64,000 nt of DNA from Marinoscillum sp964351625 (GTDB lineage: Bacteria > Bacteroidota > Bacteroidia > Cytophagales > Cyclobacteriaceae), in assembly GCA_964351625.1 (NCBI GenBank), contig CAYGOV010000013.1:72559-136558 (forward strand), in the 5' to 3' direction. The notes under the pieces are model-generated. The model saw only the letters and a program-made list of their open reading frames with translations. It had not been told where the DNA came from and searched no databases. Shown piece by piece: positions 34,508-42,760 of the stretch (position 1 is its first letter; each line of letters begins with the position of its first letter). Made by a program: the position numbers and the translations under genes.

Positions 34508-34722
34508 TTCCTCGTTTCCTCGTTTGCTTGTTCGTGAGTTAGATATTTACCTTCATCGATTTGTTTTTGACCCTCCATTATCGCTGCACGCTCATCATCA
34601 GACAATACATAGATTTCCTGGTCGTCGAAATCTATTTCTAAAAGTCGGTAAACTTCCTTTAATAGATCAGGATCAGTTGTTTCCTGTATTCTTTTGATCA
34701 AACGTTCTTTTAAGTTAGCCAT
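34489..34722 (-). CDS. Antitoxin of the RelE/ParE module
   Basis: 77 residues from ATG 34722 (a TTG at 34728 adds two residues). N-terminal helices MANLKERLIKRIQETTDPDLLKEVYRLLEIDF resemble other ParE-associated antitoxins, and the acidic C-terminal half (ERAAIMEGQKQIDEGKYLTHEQANEETRKWL) is the usual toxin-wrapping tail. Placed first in the operon, it would neutralise and co-repress the toxin gene that overlaps its end. Confidence 0.88.
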   Translation of the reverse strand: MANLKERLIKRIQETTDPDLLKEVYRLLEIDFDDQEIYVLSDDERAAIMEGQKQIDEGKYLTHEQANEETRKWLNEK

Positions 34723-34828
34723 AATCAAAAATAAATGAATTTGCTCAGAAGATCACGTTCTGTAGAAATTGCCGGTAACGACCAACTATGACGCGTGCAT
34801 CTGGACTAAATATTATAGCCTTCCCCGA

Positions 34829-35689
34829 TTAGTTTTTAATTGTCCAAGTGCAACAATTAAGGAGCCCTCCGTGATTGGCAATTTCATTGATGTTAATTGG
34901 TTCGATTATTCGTTCGGGGAATACTGATCTTATGACACCAAGAGCTTCTTCATCCTTATTACCAGCAACCTCAAAGACTGGAAAGAGAATGAGATTTCCA
35001 ATTTCAAGATAGTTGACGTAACAGCCAATTGCAGAATATTTGAAAAGCCTATCATATTGCTCATACCAAGGCATCTCAACATACTTTAACCCAGATTCAT
35101 CTATCATTTTCATGAATCCTTTTCGCCATTTTGGGGATTCTTGCTTTAGTGTATTCACCAGAATAGTATTTGAATCTATAAATCTCAGGTGTCCATCCGC
35201 GTGCCCTGTTAGGTCTTCCTCTAAATTAGGAATTATAAGCACCTCTGATTTGAAAATCCGTTCAAGTTCAGACCTGAGTTTTACGCTGTTTAATCGAGGG
35301 TTTTCAGTAAAGATTCTGTCAGTCAGTATGACTTTTTCTGTCCAGTTGACAACATTTCCTCCATCTAGATTTATGCTTGAAAATTCTGCATTTAAGCTAT
35401 TTGAAGACAGAACCAATTTAGGATCGGATTGAAGTTTTCGAGCGCCTTTTAAGTAAGTTGGTTCATATCTGAATTGCACAAACTTGTCCTCTTCGATCTG
35501 AATTGGCATGTAGTCTCTACACCAAATGTCTTTTGTGTCTTTTAATAACTCATAGTGAACATGATGTTTTTCAAGTAAGCTTTTGATGCTTTCGAAAGCA
35601 ACTCGGTATTTTCTATCAGTTTTTAGTAGACCAGAGAAATGAACAGTATTGGTGTCGTGACCTGTTATCATTTCAATCTGTCTTGCCAT
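34829..35689 (-). CDS. Agmatine-deiminase-family (PAD-like) protein
   Basis: 286 residues of the guanidine-modifying fold of peptidyl-arginine/agmatine deiminases. Conserved sites are WCRDYMPIQ (substrate aspartate), the DGGNVV segment, the catalytic His in DLTGHADGHLRFID and the catalytic Cys in HGGLLNCCTWTI. It is somewhat shorter than classic agmatine deiminase (about 340-370 residues), and no putrescine pathway gene is near. It overlaps the upstream HNH gene by 22 bases, so the two are translationally coupled, an unusual partnership. Confidence 0.88.
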   Translation of the reverse strand: MARQIEMITGHDTNTVHFSGLLKTDRKYRVAFESIKSLLEKHHVHYELLKDTKDIWCRDYMPIQIEEDKFVQFRYEPTYLKGARKLQSDPKLVLSSNSLNAEFSSINLDGGNVVNWTEKVILTDRIFTENPRLNSVKLRSELERIFKSEVLIIPNLEEDLTGHADGHLRFIDSNTILVNTLKQESPKWRKGFMKMIDESGLKYVEMPWYEQYDRLFKYSAIGCYVNYLEIGNLILFPVFEVAGNKDEEALGVIRSVFPERIIEPININEIANHGGLLNCCTWTIKN

Positions 35690-36147
35690 ATTTTTTGAAA
35701 CACTTTGCCAACTTCCATGAACTCATCTTTAGTAAAAGTGTCAGTTTTAGCATTGTTACACCAGTAGCAAGAATACACAAGGTTATTTGTTTTACTGTAT
35801 GCTAGATTTGGCTCGAGTCTTTCAATTTCAAGTTTTTTTCCTCGATTTCTTTTTGTCAGCATTGGAGACTTTTGCCAAAGTTGGTTCATATCTTTTTCAG
35901 TAATGTGGCAGTAGTGGCATTCTTCTTTTGTTGATTCGTGCCATTTTTTAAAATCTTCAAAACCAATTTCTGGACACTTTCTTTTCCATTTATTGCGAAT
36001 TTCGGATAGGTAAAGTCGCTCAGTTTTCAACTCTTCCCACCATGGAGCAAACTCTTTTCGAGAGAGTTTAATTCTAGTTTCGATTTCGTCATAAGTTAGT
36101 CCTTCAATCAAGGCAAGTTTTAAAAATTCCTTTTGCTTATCTGTCAT
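35668..36147 (-). CDS. HNH-type endonuclease-like protein
   Basis: 159 residues from ATG 36147 (a GTG at 36180 extends it). The N-terminal 50 residues read as a helix-turn-helix-like segment (FLKLALIEGLTYDEIETRIKLSRKEFAPWWEEL). The C-terminal half has a zinc-binding CHYC pair, then KKLEIERLEPNLAYSKTNNLVYSCYWCNNAKTDTFTKDEF, matching HNH domains with the ERxxP, N and CxxCN elements. Likely a DNA-binding nuclease. Its stop lies within the deiminase-like gene and a hairpin repeat separates it from the OLD nuclease gene upstream. Confidence 0.8.
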   Translation of the reverse strand: MTDKQKEFLKLALIEGLTYDEIETRIKLSRKEFAPWWEELKTERLYLSEIRNKWKRKCPEIGFEDFKKWHESTKEECHYCHITEKDMNQLWQKSPMLTKRNRGKKLEIERLEPNLAYSKTNNLVYSCYWCNNAKTDTFTKDEFMEVGKVFQKIWQDRLK

Positions 36148-36225
36148 ATAATTTGAAGTTCTCGGATATAACCTCAGCACTCTCTATGAGTTGAGTAATT
36201 CTGAGGAGGGTTATCAAAAAACTCA

Positions 36226-36248
36226 CAAGTTACGCTTCGCTAAACTTG
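36226..36248. repeat. CAAGTT hairpin repeat, copy 5
   Basis: CAAGTT...AACTTG arms around ACGCTTCGCTA, 23 bases beyond the OLD gene stop. In minus orientation it is followed by GTGAGTTTTTTG, so it probably terminates that transcript before the HNH gene. Confidence 0.75.
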
Positions 36249-36271
36249 CGAGATAGGGGGGGTGACGCCCG

Positions 36272-37960
36272 TTAGCCACTTTTTAATATTGTTTTTTGAC
36301 TGTCGAGGCTTGTTTCAATGGTTTCTAAGATTGGCAACCATTTTGGCAACCAATCATTGTTTTGAGCATTATCAATTCTTTTGAAGATTTCATTTTGAAA
36401 GCTGTCTTTTCGGCCATCCTTAACGCTCATAGAGATCAGGTTTTGTTCAACATCTGTAGTAAAGCTTTCAAACCATCCAGAATGTTCATTGTTCATTTCA
36501 ATTAGCCATTCATCAGGGAAGTAGTATTCAATCTCAAAGTCCTTTTTAAGAATAACGTATTCTTGATTGCTCCTGAATAAAACTCCGTGATTTCCAAAAT
36601 ATCCTTGTAAAGCATTAACCGATTTCAATCCTGCTGAATCCCCGTCAAATACTGAAACTGTTGGTCTTTCTTTGCAAATAAATTCATAAGTAGTCTTCAG
36701 AAAACCTTCAAGGTGACTTGATCCTCCAAAATCTAAAAATTTCGTCTCTCCGGATTTCAATGTTGGAAGATCAAGTGCTTTTCCTTCGAATTCGTCAGGT
36801 AGTTTACTTAAAATTTTATGAAAATACTCCCTGTCAGTTTGCCCTTCAAGAAAAACGTTTGACAATCCAAGGTTGAAAAAGTGACTAAACTCTATTCCAA
36901 GAGTATCACGTAATGCCTTGGTTGCATCCGCATAAGTTTTGAATTTTTTGACCTCAGTAGAATCGTTGATAATTTCAGTTCCCAAAATTTTGATGGGATC
37001 CTGAGGGACAAACTGTAATGAATGTGTACTGTTGATGACAGTGCATTTTGTTCTAAGCTTATGAAGAAGTTTTTTGTGCGTTTCTGATAAGCTGGGGTGT
37101 AAAAAAGATTCAGGTTCTTCTAATAACCATATTATGTCTTTCTGGTCTTTAGTTTCTTGTTCTGTGACCCAAAGAAAACATGCCAATAAAGAGGCAGTTT
37201 GAATTCCCATTCCTTTTTCAAACACGTTGGTTTCTATCGAATCATTTAGGATGAATTCAAATCCTTTAATCATTTGAGAGTATTCATTTTGTGGTGGTCT
37301 GATCGAAAATTCAAAATTTTCGAGCCCGCAATCTTTCAGACTCGTTGATATTGAAATGGAAGTGCCTGTGAACACTGAGTCAAAAATTTCTCTGTTCTCA
37401 AGCATCTTCTTACCTAGTTGAATTGAAACTAAAGGAGTAATTAGGGTTCTGAAAATGTCTTTCACACTTTTTTCTGAAGGAATATAGTGTACTGCGAAAT
37501 GGGTCAGAATCTTGCTTATTATACTTTTGAGCTTTTGGGAGTAATGAGGGAGCTTGTCTTTCTTCTTTTTTACATTGTAATGAAGTTGATAATTAGGAGT
37601 GCTTTCATTAAAGGTTAAATAGACAGTAATCTCATTGGGATTTGAGTTGTCAGACTCCAGATACTCATATATTTCAGCATATTCTTCAAATATTGAATCA
37701 TCAAATGAATTTCCTTCTTCTTTTTTAAAAATAACTGTGATGGTCGTTTTGCCTTTTTTATCCGCAGATTTTGAAAAGTCTCTTTCCTTAGAATAACCAA
37801 GTTCATTATCATATCCAGTGAAAAATGTTTGAATTGATTTGAGAATATTCGTTTTTCCAGAGTTATTTGGGCCAACAACAGTTAAATAACCATCAATTTC
37901 TAGGAGTGTTTCTTCTCGTACAGTTCTAAAATTTCTAATTCTTACAGAGTGAATTTTCAT
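36272..37960 (-). CDS. OLD-family ATP-dependent nuclease (ABC ATPase + TOPRIM)
   Basis: 562 residues. Walker A is GPNNSGKT at residues 30-37; the ABC-like signature region is GMGIQTASLLACFLWV; Walker B is IIWLLEEPESFLHP; and the H-loop is INSTHSLQF. The C-terminal TOPRIM nuclease has its glutamate in NVFLEGQTDREYF (about 375) and the DxD in VSVFDGDSAGLKS (about 437). Its size and order match class 1 OLD proteins such as phage P2 Old and the GajA subunit of Gabija defence. No GajB-like helicase or reverse transcriptase is adjacent. Probably DNA cleavage in phage defence or repair. Confidence 0.9.
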   Translation of the reverse strand: MKIHSVRIRNFRTVREETLLEIDGYLTVVGPNNSGKTNILKSIQTFFTGYDNELGYSKERDFSKSADKKGKTTITVIFKKEEGNSFDDSIFEEYAEIYEYLESDNSNPNEITVYLTFNESTPNYQLHYNVKKKKDKLPHYSQKLKSIISKILTHFAVHYIPSEKSVKDIFRTLITPLVSIQLGKKMLENREIFDSVFTGTSISISTSLKDCGLENFEFSIRPPQNEYSQMIKGFEFILNDSIETNVFEKGMGIQTASLLACFLWVTEQETKDQKDIIWLLEEPESFLHPSLSETHKKLLHKLRTKCTVINSTHSLQFVPQDPIKILGTEIINDSTEVKKFKTYADATKALRDTLGIEFSHFFNLGLSNVFLEGQTDREYFHKILSKLPDEFEGKALDLPTLKSGETKFLDFGGSSHLEGFLKTTYEFICKERPTVSVFDGDSAGLKSVNALQGYFGNHGVLFRSNQEYVILKKDFEIEYYFPDEWLIEMNNEHSGWFESFTTDVEQNLISMSVKDGRKDSFQNEIFKRIDNAQNNDWLPKWLPILETIETSLDSQKTILKSG

Positions 37961-38093
37961 TTTGTGGAATTGTGGTTAACAAAAGGCTAAATATTATGTA
38001 ATAAGCAACTACTCGATGCTTAAGGTGAAGCTAACCATCTCTACCATTAATTGCAATTTCCCTTTTACAGGTATCTAATAATTCCACTTCGCA

Positions 38094-38516
38094 TCAATGG
38101 TTCCCATACTCGGCTACCTTATACTGCATCAGCGCAGCTATTTGCTGTGCTTTGGATTTGGTCTCATCAGCCTTCTGTCCTTCAAAAAGTCTATTAACAG
38201 TGTCTAACCAAAGAGATAACCACCGCTCGAAATGAGCTGGAGTTATTGGTGACTTTTTGCTGAGGGCTATATGCTTCAGCATGGGATTGCCTTTGTAGAC
38301 ATGATTGCCCAAGAGTGTTGATTCCCAAAAGTCGTACATCACTGGCATGTGCGCCGCAAAGTCCAACTGAACCACTTCCGTAAAGAAGTGACCGATCACC
38401 GAATCACTGACGGTTTGCTTGTAAAACGCATCCACCAAATACACAATGTCTTCACGGGTTTCTAGGTCTTTCACTGTTTGGGTAGGTATTAGTTGTTCCA
38501 AGTTAGGCGTTTTCAC
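38094..38516 (-). CDS. Group III truncated haemoglobin
   Basis: 140 residues from a GTG at 38516. The open frame runs back to 38648, which would overlap the divergent regulator gene and add a non-globin N-terminus, so the GTG is preferred. Trimmed 2-on-2 globin: DIVYLVDAFYKQTVSDSVIGHFFTEVVQLDFAAHMPVMYDFWESTLLG, followed by KHIALSKKSPITPAHFERWLSLW with a candidate proximal His. Group III globins bind O2 or NO and are linked to NO or oxygen stress. It faces a Crp/Fnr regulator. Confidence 0.88.
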   Translation of the reverse strand: MKTPNLEQLIPTQTVKDLETREDIVYLVDAFYKQTVSDSVIGHFFTEVVQLDFAAHMPVMYDFWESTLLGNHVYKGNPMLKHIALSKKSPITPAHFERWLSLWLDTVNRLFEGQKADETKSKAQQIAALMQYKVAEYGNH

Positions 38517-38633
38517 TATGACTTTTATTGTTGAGTTGCGGCAGTAGCAATAGGCTTCCTTTCTATCCCTTTCACCCCTCAGTTTCGAATAATATGTAAA
38601 GAGGCAGTAATTTGAGTCTGTAAAATGTGACTG

Positions 38634-39212
38634 ATGATTTTTGACCAACTTGAAAAACTATTTCAATCGATAGCGCCACTGGATCAGCAAGAACTGGATT
38701 TCATCAGGAGCCGATTCAAACCGATTCAATTCGCAAAAAGGGAGCGCCTGTTAGACTTTCAAGAAGTGGCGGACCATTTCTTTTATATTAATTCCGGGTT
38801 GGTCAGATTGTTTGGCTACAAGGATGGCGAGGAGAAAACCCTTTTCTTTTTTAAAGAAAATATGATTGCGGGTTCTATCGACAGCTATCTCGCGCACGTG
38901 CCTAGCAACTTGGTCTTAGAGGCAATGGAAGCTGGAGAAGGCTTAAAAATCAGCCAAAAAGATCTCAATGAGTTGTTGCAGAGTTCTCCTGCCATGAATA
39001 GAGTTGGGCTGGCACTTACCCAGCAAAGGCTCCAATATTTACTCGGTTTCTTTTCATCCTTTGTTCTAGACAGCCCAGAGGAGCGTTATCTCAAGTTCAT
39101 GGATAGTTCCGCTGATTTGATGAACCGTGTACCCCAGCACATTATCGCTTCCTTTTTGGGGATCACCCCAGTATCGCTTAGTCGGATCAGGAAACGCCTG
39201 ATGAACAAATAG
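38634..39212 (+). CDS. Crp/Fnr-family transcription regulator
   Basis: 192 residues: an N-terminal cyclic-nucleotide-binding beta-roll (RLLDFQEVADHFFYINSGLVRLF...EEKTLFFFKENMIAGS), a long dimer helix and a C-terminal winged helix with recognition helix PQHIIASFLGITPVSLSRIRKRL. The N-terminal four-cysteine Fe-S motif of true Fnr is absent. Such Bacteroidota regulators often control the divergent neighbour, here the truncated haemoglobin. The 117-bp gap shows no convincing FNR palindrome by eye. Confidence 0.88.
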   Translation: MIFDQLEKLFQSIAPLDQQELDFIRSRFKPIQFAKRERLLDFQEVADHFFYINSGLVRLFGYKDGEEKTLFFFKENMIAGSIDSYLAHVPSNLVLEAMEAGEGLKISQKDLNELLQSSPAMNRVGLALTQQRLQYLLGFFSSFVLDSPEERYLKFMDSSADLMNRVPQHIIASFLGITPVSLSRIRKRLMNK

Positions 39213-39281
39213 TTTTCTTATCTTTTGTTAACGAAAAGGAGGGTCATGGACGCCTAGGTTTGCTTTATAAAACTTGGCAAC

Positions 39282-39776
39282 ATGAAAATAATAGCAACAA
39301 TCACAATACTAATCTTCACAACTATGGGATATTCACAATCTACCAAAACCATTACTGAAAGTATAGACATTGACGCATCAGCGTCTGCAGTTTGGGCAGT
39401 GCTCACCGATTTGGCAGGTTGGCAATCATGGAATCCTTTTATTATTCAAAGTGAGGGTGAAGCAATCGTGGGGACTAAGCTCAAAAACACGTTGATATCC
39501 AATGAGAAGGAAATGGTATTCAAACCCAAAGTGTTGATTGCGGACGAGAATAAGGAATTCACTTGGTTAGGCCACTTATTCTTTCCGGGCTTGTTCGACG
39601 GTAAACATGCATTTATCATAGAAGAGCTAGGGCCAAATAAAGTACGATTGGTACAAACGGAAACCTTTAAAGGAATATTGAGCGGTATGATTTTGAAGAA
39701 GATAGCAGAGGATACAGCGCTTAATTTTCAGAAAATGAATGAGGCGCTAAGGGATAGGGTAAAGGGAAGCCTGTAA
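39282..39776 (+). CDS. Secreted SRPBCC-domain protein
   Basis: 164 residues. A signal peptide (MKIIATITILIFTTMGYSQ) precedes an SRPBCC/polyketide-cyclase helix-grip fold: SIDIDASASAVWAVLTDLAGWQSWNPFI, a central KVLIADENKEFTWLGHLFFPGLFDGKHAF and the C-terminal helix TALNFQKMNEAL. These domains bind hydrophobic ligands; the ligand here is unknown. 69 bp after the Crp/Fnr gene, so the two may be co-transcribed. Confidence 0.82.
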   Translation: MKIIATITILIFTTMGYSQSTKTITESIDIDASASAVWAVLTDLAGWQSWNPFIIQSEGEAIVGTKLKNTLISNEKEMVFKPKVLIADENKEFTWLGHLFFPGLFDGKHAFIIEELGPNKVRLVQTETFKGILSGMILKKIAEDTALNFQKMNEALRDRVKGSL

Positions 39777-39895
39777 TAAATAAGCGAGTACTGGATTTTG
39801 GTAGTTCGGGGCATTGTTAATCATTTGTTAAAGCTGCTTTGATGGTATCAGAATAGCTTTTGGTTTTCTAACCTTGGTGCTGATAAAAGAACGCG

Positions 39896-40414
39896 ATGCG
39901 TATGAATACCAAAATTCAGCTTTTGCTTTTAGGCACCTCTTTGCTGGCTTGTCAAGTCAAAGTATCGAATGATGTTACAAAGAAGAGTTATAGTCACGAT
40001 GTGGGAGATATACTCTTTGATAGCAGATACGATGACTCTCATTTCACCATGTGTGACTCTTCCAAAATCTCTACCAGTCGGAGCGGTTTGGTCTATGCAA
40101 GCAACGACGGATCTGTACTGGCGGCTTGTAAAGAACTATTTGAGTTTCAGCCAGCCTTTGAGACATATAGTGGCTTTGTAACCATTCGTTTTATTGTCAA
40201 CTGTCATAATCAAGCTGATCGATTTAGAGCCCAGCCGATGGATTTTGATTTTTCCGAAAAGGAATGTCCACTACAATTAATAAATCATTTATTAGGTGTG
40301 GCAAGAGGATTAAATCACTGGAGACCTTCTTCCGAGCGACATGCTTCTTTGGATCATGCCAAGTATTTGAATTTTAAAATAAAGGAAGGGAGGATTCAAA
40401 ATGTACTGCAATAA
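39896..40414 (+). CDS. Hypothetical lipoprotein with TonB-C-like segment
   Basis: 172 residues with leader and lipobox LLAC. Around residues 90-170, the pattern YSGFVTIRFIVNCHNQADRFRAQPMD...WRPSSERHASLDHAKYLNFKIKEGRI resembles the C-terminal domain of TonB-like proteins and a family of Bacteroidota lipoproteins, though the match is by eye. It overlaps the following TPR gene by 14 bases, so the two are coupled and probably work together in the envelope. Confidence 0.65.
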   Translation: MRMNTKIQLLLLGTSLLACQVKVSNDVTKKSYSHDVGDILFDSRYDDSHFTMCDSSKISTSRSGLVYASNDGSVLAACKELFEFQPAFETYSGFVTIRFIVNCHNQADRFRAQPMDFDFSEKECPLQLINHLLGVARGLNHWRPSSERHASLDHAKYLNFKIKEGRIQNVLQ

Positions 40415-41231
40415 AATACTTTGTCTTATCTGCGCTTCATGTCTGTTCGTAACGACAGGTTTTGGCCAAGGTAATTGTCTTATATATCCAGCAAATAGTG
40501 GAGAGCGACTTGCTTGCGAGCTAAGCTACCGGGCCATAGCATACCGCCAGGGAAGCGGACATTCGCAAGTTCTCTTTGATGCAGCTATTAAACTGGGGCC
40601 TGAATATGCCTATGCGTACTATCAGAAGTCCGTACCCTTCTTCAAACGTGGAATGCTCACAGAAGCGTTTCCTTTGATTAATAAAGCCATAGAACTTGAC
40701 CCCCATACCTACCTCAGCTACCGTGCCTATTGGTATTTTTCCAATCATAGTTTTGAGGCTTGTATTGCGGATTTGGAAAGATTCTACAGTGTCTTGAATG
40801 GAAAACTGCAATCAACGCCTGGGGGAGATTTTGAAATGAGGATGCTGCTTTCGCTATCGTACGCTCAAACTGGTCAACTGGAAAAAGCCATTGAATTAGC
40901 AAACTTTGGCATTAATAACTTTGAGAGTATGGGCTACTACATTAGTGCTTATGATTACCACGTGTTGGGGCTGCTCTATTATTACAATGGTCAGTTTGAA
41001 GAGGCGCAGCGTGCATTTGAAATTCAATTGAAAAGGAATGACCGATTCGCAGATACCTATTATTACTTGGCGCTAGCCAATCGATCATTGGGTGCACAGG
41101 CGGCTGCTGACAGCCTCATGCAAGAATCTCTAGATCGATTTGAGGGCAAAAAGGATGGCATCAGCTTCGATGCATTTGCCAATTATAACGTGAGTAGATC
41201 TCAAGTTTTGGCGGAAATGAATGAGTACTAA
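40401..41231 (+). CDS. Secreted TPR-repeat protein
   Basis: 276 residues with signal peptide ending near GFGQ. Tandem TPR helices are visible: FDAAIKLGPEYAYAYYQKSVPFFKRGMLTEAFPLINKAIELDPHTY, LSLSYAQTGQLEKAIELANFG and VLGLLYYYNGQFEEAQRAFEIQLKRNDRFADTYYYLALANRSLG. Likely a scaffold for envelope protein complexes. It begins inside the preceding lipoprotein gene. An 8-bp inverted repeat (41238-41262) after its stop lacks a T-run. Confidence 0.8.
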   Translation: MYCNKILCLICASCLFVTTGFGQGNCLIYPANSGERLACELSYRAIAYRQGSGHSQVLFDAAIKLGPEYAYAYYQKSVPFFKRGMLTEAFPLINKAIELDPHTYLSYRAYWYFSNHSFEACIADLERFYSVLNGKLQSTPGGDFEMRMLLSLSYAQTGQLEKAIELANFGINNFESMGYYISAYDYHVLGLLYYYNGQFEEAQRAFEIQLKRNDRFADTYYYLALANRSLGAQAAADSLMQESLDRFEGKKDGISFDAFANYNVSRSQVLAEMNEY

Positions 41232-41442
41232 ACTTTGTTTGAAAGTCGTTCTAGCTTTCAAATTCCAAATGACAAAAAAAATAGGGTCGTTTTGCAATTG
41301 TGCAATTAATTTCTAAGCTATCAGCTCATTTGTCATTGGTGCTAGGAGATCACCTCAAATAGAAATTAAACCAACGCTATCAGACGTGGTTATCATCTCG
41401 ATTAATTTTCTTTGAGGTACAGAATTGACAAAAGCAAAATGT

Positions 41443-41943
41443 ATGATCATCTCCATGATAGCCGCTATGGGCACCAACCGATCTATCGGAAAAGACAATG
41501 ACATTCCATGGCATTTGCCCGATGATTTCAAATACTTTAAAGAGACCACAGAGGGACATTATGTGATCATGGGGCGCAAAAATTTCGAGTCGCTTCCACC
41601 AAAATTCAAGCCGCTACCTAATCGGCCAAATGTCGTTATTACTAGGCAAATAAGTTATAATGGTGAAGGTGCTGAAGTTGTACATGACTTGCAAGATGCG
41701 CTTTCGCAAGCAAAGGCGGGCGAAGAAAAAGAGGCATTCATCATTGGTGGTGGCGAAATCTATCGTCTAGGACTAGAGGTGGCGGATAAGATTTATCTTA
41801 CAGAAATCAATGCTAGCTTCGATGGAGACACGTTCTTTCCAGAATTTGACAAGAGTCTATGGGAAGAGACGTCAAGAAGCCATCATGCAGCTGATGAACG
41901 ACACGCGCATAGTTTCGATTTTGTGATTTATGAAAGAATATAG
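41443..41943 (+). CDS. folA: Dihydrofolate reductase
   Basis: Reduces dihydrofolate to tetrahydrofolate with NADPH. 166 residues from ATG 41443; a TTG at 41425 adds six residues before a typical DHFR start. Family residues: MIAAMGTNRSIGKDNDIPWHLPDDFKYFKETT (active-site Asp/Trp region), GRKNFESLP (nucleotide loop), RPNVVITR and IIGGGEIYRLGL, then the C-terminal Y.TEI...DGDTFFPEFD. Directly followed by an SDR gene 15 bp downstream. Confidence 0.95.
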   Translation: MIISMIAAMGTNRSIGKDNDIPWHLPDDFKYFKETTEGHYVIMGRKNFESLPPKFKPLPNRPNVVITRQISYNGEGAEVVHDLQDALSQAKAGEEKEAFIIGGGEIYRLGLEVADKIYLTEINASFDGDTFFPEFDKSLWEETSRSHHAADERHAHSFDFVIYERI

Positions 41944-41958
41944 AACGAATAGCAGGGT

Positions 41959-42756
41959 ATGACTAAAATTAAAAATCAAGTTGTGATGATCACGGGGGCC
42001 TCTTCAGGAATTGGTGAAGCATTGGCTATTGGCATGTCCGTGCTCGGTGCTCGGCTGATTATAGCTGCGCGTAGAGTAGAGGAACTAGAGCGCGTAAAGG
42101 CCGTTTGTCCCAATCCTATGAACGTGCAGATCCTTCCGTTGGATCTGGCTGATGCCGAAAGCATAGCTTCGAAAGCAAAAGCAGCAGAAGCACTTTTTGG
42201 TCAGGTGGACATCCTCATCAATTGTGGAGGAATTAGCCAGCGTGACAAGATCATCAATACTGGAATAGATGTAGATCGCAGATTGATGGAAGTCAATTAT
42301 TTCGGGACTATAGCATTGACCAAAGCACTTTTACCTGCTATGGTCGCCAGAAAGTCAGGTCATCAAGTAATTGTTACCTCCGCAGTAGGCATTCTCTATT
42401 CACCATTGAGATCGTCATATGCTGCATCTAAGCATGCTTTGCATGGCTTTTATGATACATTGAGGGCAGAGCATCACATTGACAACTTGAAGGTTACCAT
42501 TGCTTTACCGGGTTTTGTGAGGACACAGATCAGCGTGAATGCGCTAATGGGAGATGGCTCAAAGCAAAATACCATGGACAATGCACAAGAAAATGGCCTC
42601 TCACCAGAAGCTTGCGCAGCGGCAATTATTACCGCCATTGAAAAGAACAAAGAGGAAGTATATATCGGCGGATTAAAAGAAGTGGCTGGGATTTACCTCA
42701 AGCGATTTTTCCCTGGCATATTCTCCAAAGTTATTCGCAAAGCTGCAGTTACCTGA
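41959..42756 (+). CDS. Short-chain dehydrogenase/reductase
   Basis: 265 residues. Rossmann motif TGASSGIGEALA, the NNAG-equivalent NCGG, catalytic Ser in VTSAVG and YxxxK in YAASKHAL. Similar to the DHRS7-type reductases (PALVARKSGHQVIVTSAVG, then TLRAEHHIDNLKVTIALPGFVRTQIS). Substrate not predictable; lipid or steroid-like alcohols are common for this subgroup. Between folA and the subtilase gene, four bases before the latter, so probably an operon. Confidence 0.9.
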   Translation: MTKIKNQVVMITGASSGIGEALAIGMSVLGARLIIAARRVEELERVKAVCPNPMNVQILPLDLADAESIASKAKAAEALFGQVDILINCGGISQRDKIINTGIDVDRRLMEVNYFGTIALTKALLPAMVARKSGHQVIVTSAVGILYSPLRSSYAASKHALHGFYDTLRAEHHIDNLKVTIALPGFVRTQISVNALMGDGSKQNTMDNAQENGLSPEACAAAIITAIEKNKEEVYIGGLKEVAGIYLKRFFPGIFSKVIRKAAVT

Positions 42757-42760
42757 GTAT

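Noticed and set aside
36272..37960. Gabija system or retron
   Set aside because: The OLD protein resembles GajA, but no UvrD-like GajB, reverse transcriptase or ncRNA was found in the flanking genes.
41238..41262. Terminator after the TPR gene
   Set aside because: TTTGAAAG/CTTTCAAA is a perfect inverted repeat but is followed by no T-run.
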